This document shows, in pieces, positions 59,490-64,000 of a DNA stretch of 64,000 nt (position 1 is its first letter; the number at the start of each line of letters is the position of its first letter). Under the pieces are notes generated by a model, which was not told the DNA's origin, made no database searches, and was given only the letters and a program-made list of their open reading frames with translations. Both the position numbers and the translations under genes were made by a program. The DNA lies in NCBI RefSeq assembly GCF_001295795.1, contig NZ_LJHY01000016.1, positions 434,001-498,000 of the forward strand. The letters run 5' to 3'. Source of the stretch: Novosphingobium sp. AAP83 (GTDB lineage Bacteria > Pseudomonadota > Alphaproteobacteria > Sphingomonadales > Sphingomonadaceae).

Positions 59490-59926
59490 TCCAGCACATA
59501 CCTTGGCCCCGGGCCTGCTGCGGCTGCGCGGTCATCTTTGTTGAAGCGTTGGCAGCGGTCGAGGCTGAGGCAACCGCAACCGATGCATTCGTCGAGCTTG
59601 TTGCGGGCGCGGGTGAGCAACTGGATGCGGCTGTCGATTTCCTTGCGGAGCGAGCGGCTGATCTTTTGCCAATCCATCACCGTGGGCGTGCGGCCCTGGG
59701 GAAGTGCAGCCAGTTCGCGCTCGATTTCGGGCAAGCCGAGGCCCAGCTTCTGCGCGATCTGGACAAAGCCGAGGCGGCGGATATCCGAGCGCAGATAGCG
59801 CCGCTGGTTTCCGCCCGTGCGCATCGACGTGACCAGACCACGTTCTTCATAATAGCGGATGGCCGAGACCGCGAGGCCCGTGCGCTGCGCCAACACGCCA
59901 ATTGGTATAATATCATTGCGATTCAT
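59486..59926 (-). CDS. soxR: Redox-sensitive MerR-family regulator SoxR
   Basis: A 146-residue regulator. N-terminal MerR helix-turn-helix (IGVLAQRTGLAVSAIRYYEERGLV), dimerisation helix, and the [2Fe-2S] cluster loop CIGCGCLSLDRC (Cys114, 117, 119, 125; spacing CX2CXCX5C). Redox-cycling compounds oxidise the cluster and activate target promoters. In most non-enteric bacteria SoxR controls genes directly instead of via SoxS. A SoxR box lies 51 bases upstream of its start, shared with the divergent acetyltransferase gene. Confidence 0.96.
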   Translation of the reverse strand: MNRNDIIPIGVLAQRTGLAVSAIRYYEERGLVTSMRTGGNQRRYLRSDIRRLGFVQIAQKLGLGLPEIERELAALPQGRTPTVMDWQKISRSLRKEIDSRIQLLTRARNKLDECIGCGCLSLDRCQRFNKDDRAAAAGPGPRYVLD

Positions 59927-59976
59927 GCGGCCCCCGCGGACTTTTGAACATGAATAGTTACGTACTATTACTGTTT

Positions 59977-59994
59977 AATGAAGTTAACTTGAGG
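59977..59994. promoter_or_regulatory. SoxR box
   Basis: AATGAAGTTAACTTGAGG matches the E. coli soxS operator CCTCAAGTTAACTTGAGG at 15 of 18 positions, including the whole GTTAACTTGAGG half. TAGAAT at 59997-60002 is a possible -10 for the gene at 60069. The site lies between soxR and the N-acetyltransferase gene. Confidence 0.85.
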
Positions 59995-60068
59995 TTTAGA
60001 ATCCGCAAGCGCTGATTGTCAAAAGTCCCTCGACAGGACAGAATATCTGCGTCCGCAGGAAGGGTGCA

Positions 60069-60902
60069 ATGATGATTGTTCCACTTAACCCCATGCAATT
60101 AAGGAACTATCTGGAGAGGGTCGGTTTTTCCGGGCCGGTCATGGCAAACTTCGGGACGCTGGATATGATCGTTCGCGGCCATGTGCAGGCAATCCCGTTC
60201 GAGAACATCGATGTGCAATTGGGGGCAAAACCGGGCACCGATTCGGACGAGGCCTTCGCCAAGCTGGTGGAGCGGCGGCGGGGCGGCTGGTGTTACGAAC
60301 ATAATGGCGTGCTGGGCGCGGCCTTGGCCGCCATCGGTTTTGACGTGGTGCGGATCAGCGCGGGCGTGACGCGGCAGGTGCGCGGCAATGCTGCAATGGG
60401 ATCGCATTTGTGCCTGCTGGTGGAGGGCAAGTGGCTGGTGGATGCCGGCTTTGGCAGTTGGATCGGTGCGCCAGTGCCGCTGGAGGAGGGCGAATGGCTG
60501 CACGCACCGCTGCCAGTGAGCCTGGCGCGGACAGATGACCGGATGTGGCGGCTTTCGGTGGTGCCGGTGGCGATGTCCTATGACTTTCATGCCGTGCTTG
60601 CCGATGAGGCAGAACTTGCGCGGCTGTGCCAGTGGCAATGCACTGATCCGGCATCGGTGTTCGTGCAGAATCTGACAGCGCAGCGGCGCGATGGCGAACG
60701 CTATTTCATGCTGCGCGGCAGAGTGTTGTCAGAGATTACCGCGCAAGGCGAAGTGCGGCACGAGCTTGGTTCCGCCGATGAACTGGTGGCGTGTTTGCGC
60801 GAGGTGTTTCTTCTGGATGCACCCGAAGCAGCCGCGCTGTGGCCCGCAATCTGCGCACGCCACGAAGCGCTGTTCGGGGATCAGGCCGCGCCGACCACGT
60901 AG
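60069..60902 (+). CDS. Arylamine N-acetyltransferase (NAT)
   Basis: A 277-residue cysteine enzyme that moves acetyl from acetyl-CoA to arylamines or hydrazines. The triad is visible: Cys75 in RRRGGWCYEHN, His113 in GSHLCLLV and Asp125 in LVDAGFGSW. The first domain opening RVGFSGPV and IPFENIDVQLG are typical. ATG 60069 or 60072 may start it (GGAAGG upstream). It is divergent from soxR across the SoxR box, so induction by redox-cycling compounds is likely. Its 3' end overlaps the convergent ubiA by 22 bases. Confidence 0.94.
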   Translation: MMIVPLNPMQLRNYLERVGFSGPVMANFGTLDMIVRGHVQAIPFENIDVQLGAKPGTDSDEAFAKLVERRRGGWCYEHNGVLGAALAAIGFDVVRISAGVTRQVRGNAAMGSHLCLLVEGKWLVDAGFGSWIGAPVPLEEGEWLHAPLPVSLARTDDRMWRLSVVPVAMSYDFHAVLADEAELARLCQWQCTDPASVFVQNLTAQRRDGERYFMLRGRVLSEITAQGEVRHELGSADELVACLREVFLLDAPEAAALWPAICARHEALFGDQAAPTT

Positions 60903-61795
60903 CAGGCAGCGGCCATCAGCAATCCGGCAAAGCGGTTTGACCGGAATTTGGCGAGGGGGTCGACGCCATCTTCTTTGAGGGTGAGCACTTGCCAGCAAAA
61001 GTGCAGCGCTATCGGCGCGAGTGCGAGCAGCGCCAGTTGATCGGGCCGGACCAGCCAGACAGCGCCAGCCCAGCAGCCGAGCGCCATGCCGTAAAGTGCC
61101 GCAACGCCAGCCTTCACGTATTTCCCGAACGAGAGCGCCGACGATCCTATGCCGACGACCGCATCATCCTCGCGGTCTTGCAGGGCGTAGATCGTGTCAT
61201 AAGCCATGCACCATGCCCAGCAGCCTGCGTAAAGCAGGGCGAGCGGGGCGATATGGTCAAAGCCGGTCGCCTCGATCCAGCCAACGGGCGCGCCCCATGT
61301 GAAGACGAGGCCGAGCCATGCTTGCGGCCAGCCGGTGATGCGCTTCATAAACGGGTAGGCGGCGACAAGGCCAAGACTGCCAAGCGCGACAACTTGCGCC
61401 TCCCACCGCAATTGCAGCAGCACGATCAGGCCGACCGCGCACAGGCAGAGCAACCAGCCCCACGCCGCGCGCTTGGAAACCGCACCACTGGCGACGGGAC
61501 GCAACGCCGTGCGGGCTACGCGGGCATCGAGATCCGCATCGACGATATCGTTATAGACGCAGCCCGCGCCGCGCATGGCAATGGCCCCCAGCAGCATCCA
61601 TGCAAGAATGCCCAAGCGCGCGGTGCCTCCACCGAGGAAAAGGCCCCACGCGCACGGCCAAAACAGCAGCCACCAGCCGATGGGCCGATCAAACCGCGCC
61701 AGCAAAGCATAATCGCGCAAGGGCTGCGGCAGGCGGGCAACGAGGCCCTTGTGTTCGCTATCGGGGACGATCTGTGCGGAAGTTGCCGGGTCCAT
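60881..61795 (-). CDS. ubiA: 4-Hydroxybenzoate polyprenyltransferase UbiA
   Basis: A 304-residue inner-membrane enzyme with eight or nine hydrophobic helices. The two Asp-rich motifs are NDIVDADLD (82-90) and YDTIYALQDREDD (about 205-217). LLARFDRPIGWWLLFWPCAWG is the N-terminal signature. It prenylates 4-hydroxybenzoate in ubiquinone synthesis. It is divergent from rsmE with about 47 bases between the likely starts. Confidence 0.96.
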   Translation of the reverse strand: MDPATSAQIVPDSEHKGLVARLPQPLRDYALLARFDRPIGWWLLFWPCAWGLFLGGGTARLGILAWMLLGAIAMRGAGCVYNDIVDADLDARVARTALRPVASGAVSKRAAWGWLLCLCAVGLIVLLQLRWEAQVVALGSLGLVAAYPFMKRITGWPQAWLGLVFTWGAPVGWIEATGFDHIAPLALLYAGCWAWCMAYDTIYALQDREDDAVVGIGSSALSFGKYVKAGVAALYGMALGCWAGAVWLVRPDQLALLALAPIALHFCWQVLTLKEDGVDPLAKFRSNRFAGLLMAAACYVVGAA

Positions 61796-61842
61796 AGCGT
61801 GAAGCCTTACCGTCTGTGGCGAAATCCGCTAGGCGCTTGTTG

Positions 61843-62595
61843 ATGACTGCTACTCCTGCATGGCCGCCAAAGTCTGCGCCCCGCTTGTTTATCGAGATGA
61901 CGCTTGCCGAAGGTATGCGGCTGCCGATCGAAGGCGGGCAGGCGCATTATCTGGGCAAGGTGATGCGGATTGCGCCAGGCGATGCGGTGATCCTGTGTGA
62001 TGACGTGACCGGTGAATGGGTGGCGCGGGTTACGCAAGTGGACAAACGCGCGGTGGTGGTCGAAGTGGAGCGGATGAGCCGCCCGCGCGAGGATGTGCCC
62101 GATTTCTGGCTGTGTGCTGCGCTGCTGAAGAAGCCGAACTTTGATCTGGTGCTGGAAAAGGCAACCGAACTGGGTGTGGCCAAAGTGTTGCCGGTGGTGA
62201 CGCGGCGTTGCGTGGCGGACAAGCTGAACCCCGAACGCGCGCGGACGATCATGACCGAGGCAGCAGAGCAATGCGCGCGGACCGCCTTGCCCTTGCTTGG
62301 CGATATATTGAAGTTAGAGCATCTGCTGCGCGAGTGGCCGGAAGGGCGCGCGCTGTTTTTTGCCGACGAGAACGGCGGGATGCCGGTGGCGGCGGCGTTT
62401 TTGCAGGCGGGCAAGGATCCGGCAGCACTTTTGGTGGGGCCGGAAGGCGGCTTTGACGAGGCCGAGCGCGCGCTGATTCGCGCGCATCCCGCTGCGGTGG
62501 CGATTGCGCTGGGGCCGCGTATCCTGCGCGGGGAAACCGCCTCTATTGCAGGAACCGCGCTCTGGATGGGGTTGCAGGGCGATTGGGCCGCGTAA
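61843..62595 (+). CDS. rsmE: 16S rRNA m3U1498 methyltransferase RsmE
   Basis: A 250-residue SPOUT methyltransferase. N-terminal PUA-like part (RLFIEMTLAEGMRLPIEGGQAHYLGKVMRIAPGDAV), then the knot domain with KKPNFDLVLEKATELGVAKVLPVVTRRC, LLVGPEGGFDEAE and LGPRILRGETASIAGTAL. ATG 61843 gives the family-like start TATPAWPPKSAPRLF; GTG 61816 is in frame. No clear ribosome-binding site is visible for either. gshA follows on the same strand after 99 bases. Confidence 0.95.
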   Translation: MTATPAWPPKSAPRLFIEMTLAEGMRLPIEGGQAHYLGKVMRIAPGDAVILCDDVTGEWVARVTQVDKRAVVVEVERMSRPREDVPDFWLCAALLKKPNFDLVLEKATELGVAKVLPVVTRRCVADKLNPERARTIMTEAAEQCARTALPLLGDILKLEHLLREWPEGRALFFADENGGMPVAAAFLQAGKDPAALLVGPEGGFDEAERALIRAHPAAVAIALGPRILRGETASIAGTALWMGLQGDWAA

Positions 62596-62694
62596 AATTG
62601 CTGCCTTTTGCGCAAAGGTGAGTCCCATGAGGCCATGAGGATTCTGCTGGTGTAAAGCCTTGCGGGGCATTATCGGCAACGGCCATGAGCACGC

Positions 62695-64000
62695 GGCAAG
62701 TTTCAGATCGCAACGATCCCATCATCGAGAACCGCGACATGCTGGTCGCGCCCATGCAAAAGGGTGAAAAGCCCGCAGAGCGTTGGCGCATCGGCACGGA
62801 GCACGAGAAGTTCGTCTATCGCACGCAGGATCGGCGCGCGCCGTCCTATACCGAACAGGGCGGGATTCGCGATTTGTTGATGGCGATGACCGAGTTCGGC
62901 TGGGAACCGGTGCTGGAAGGCGGCAATGTTATTGCGATGAGCGGGCGGGACGGCGCAATCAGCCTTGAACCTGCCGGACAGCTTGAACTTTCGGGCGCGC
63001 CGCTGGAAAACCTGCACCAGACTTGCGCGGAAACCGGGCGGCATCTGGCGCAAGTCAAGACCATCGGCGACAAGCTGGGACTTGGTTATCTGGGGCTTGG
63101 CCTGTGGCCGGACAAGACCCGCGAAGAGCTGCCGATCATGCCCAAGGGCCGTTATGACATCATGCTGCGGCACATGCCGCGCGTGGGATCAATGGGTCTC
63201 GACATGATGCTGCGGACCTGCACCATTCAGGTCAACCTCGACTATTCGAGCGAAGCCGACATGGTGAAGAAGTTCCGCACCAGTCTGGCCTTGCAACCGC
63301 TGGCGACCGCGCTGTTTGCCAATTCGCCGTTTCTGGAAGGCAAGCCCAATGGCATGCTTTCCTATCGCAGCCACATCTGGACCGATACCGATCCGGCGCG
63401 CACGGGCATGCTGTCATTCGTGTTCGATGAAGGCTTCGGGTACGAGCGGTATGTGGACTACATGCTCGATGTGCCGATGTATTTTGTCTATCGCGATGGC
63501 AAGTATATCGACGCTTCGGGGCTTTCGTTCCGCGATTTTCTGGATGGCAAGCTTTCAGTCCTGCCGGGTGAAAAGCCAAGGGCTTCGGATTGGGTAGACC
63601 ATCTTTCCACCGCGTTTCCTGAGGTCCGGCTGAAGTCGTTCCTTGAAATGCGCGGGGCCGATGGTGGCCCTTGGAACCGCATTTGCGCGCTGCCTGCGCT
63701 GTGGGTGGGGCTGTTGTATGATCAGACTGCGCTGGATGCCGCATGGGATCTGGTGAAGGACTGCGACATGGACGGGCGCGAGAAATTGCGCGCCGAGGTG
63801 CCCAAGTTGGGACTGGACGCAGCGCTGCCCGGTGGTGGCAAGTTGCGCGACATTGCGGCAGAAGTGCTGGCGATTTCGCGCAGCGGGCTTTCGGCGCGCA
63901 ATCGCTTGAACGAAGCGGGCGATAACGAAACCGGCTATCTCCAACCGCTCGACGAGATCATTGCGACCGGATTTACCCCGGCAGAGCGCTTGTTGAACTT
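62695..64000 (+). CDS. gshA: Glutamate-cysteine ligase (plant/alphaproteobacterial type), cut by window end
   Basis: The frame is open to the last base, giving 435 residues. RWRIGTEHEKFVYR, ISLEPAGQLELSGAPLENLHQTC, MLRTCTIQVNLDYSSEADM and NSPFLEGKPNGMLSYRSHIWTDTDPARTG are the blocks of the GCS2 (plant-type) family, which joins Glu and Cys in the first step of glutathione synthesis. Plant-type ligases are common in alphaproteobacteria. Family lengths near 455 suggest only some 20 residues are missing. The start ATG at 62695 gives STRQVSDRNDPIIENRD. Confidence 0.95.

Overview
The window is GC-rich, densely packed bacterial chromosome. It most resembles an alphaproteobacterium of the Sphingomonadaceae (Novosphingobium/Sphingobium type). 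Supporting signs are several TonB-dependent receptors next to catabolic operons, many short-chain dehydrogenases, a DUF1489 protein, an UrcA-family protein, a pair of DsbA-like proteins just before smc, and an alphaproteobacterial-style gshA. The assignment is inference from gene content. Both window edges cut a gene.

Bases 1-36400 are a catabolic super-region of about nine transcription units. Bases 1-2505 (+) hold the end of a Rieske oxygenase, an SDR, a TesB thioesterase and a MaoC hydratase. Bases 8644-2451 (-) hold an SDR, a Rieske oxygenase, a 2-oxo acid/acetoin-type dehydrogenase complex (E1alpha, E1beta, E2) and an FMN quinone/azo reductase. Bases 8961-16035 hold two paralogous TetR regulators, a family III CoA-transferase, an acyl-CoA synthetase, a ThuA-like protein and two SDRs. 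Bases 20026-16108 (-) hold a TonB receptor and a Rieske oxygenase. Bases 20273-23402 (+) hold a SnoaL-like protein, two ABM-fold proteins and an exported haem c/PQQ dehydrogenase. Bases 29798-23455 (-) hold a TonB receptor, an SDR, an APH-like kinase, an acyl-CoA synthetase and a TetR regulator. Bases 30140-36384 (+) hold an SDR, an acyl-CoA dehydrogenase, a SnoaL-like protein, an alpha/beta hydrolase, an old-yellow-enzyme homologue and a Baeyer-Villiger monooxygenase. A consistent but unproven reading is uptake of a hydrophobic alicyclic or terpenoid/steroid-like compound, hydroxylation, alcohol oxidation, ring-oxygen insertion, lactone opening, CoA activation and beta-oxidation. The APH-like kinase plus the ACAD suggest a phosphorylation route for hydroxyacyl-CoA.

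Bases 36435-42435 look like a separate periplasmic amine-oxidation module: an exported RidA, a TonB receptor, a second exported RidA, a Tat-exported flavin amine oxidase and a cytochrome c.

Bases 42499-45483 are housekeeping or small genes (UrcA protein, cyclophilin, mgtE, DUF1489). Bases 45552-49679 are an accessory island with three ParDE-type pairs (one toxin without a start codon), an XRE gene and its duplicated 3' remnant, an inverted-repeat-bounded insert with a HEPN-like gene, and dispersed repeats. Bases 49946-64000 are mostly core genes: nudC, a serine hydrolase, mutY, a DUF721 protein, two DsbA-like proteins, smc, brnTA, soxR with a clear SoxR box, an arylamine N-acetyltransferase, ubiA, rsmE and gshA (cut). 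I saw no rRNA, tRNA or CRISPR array.
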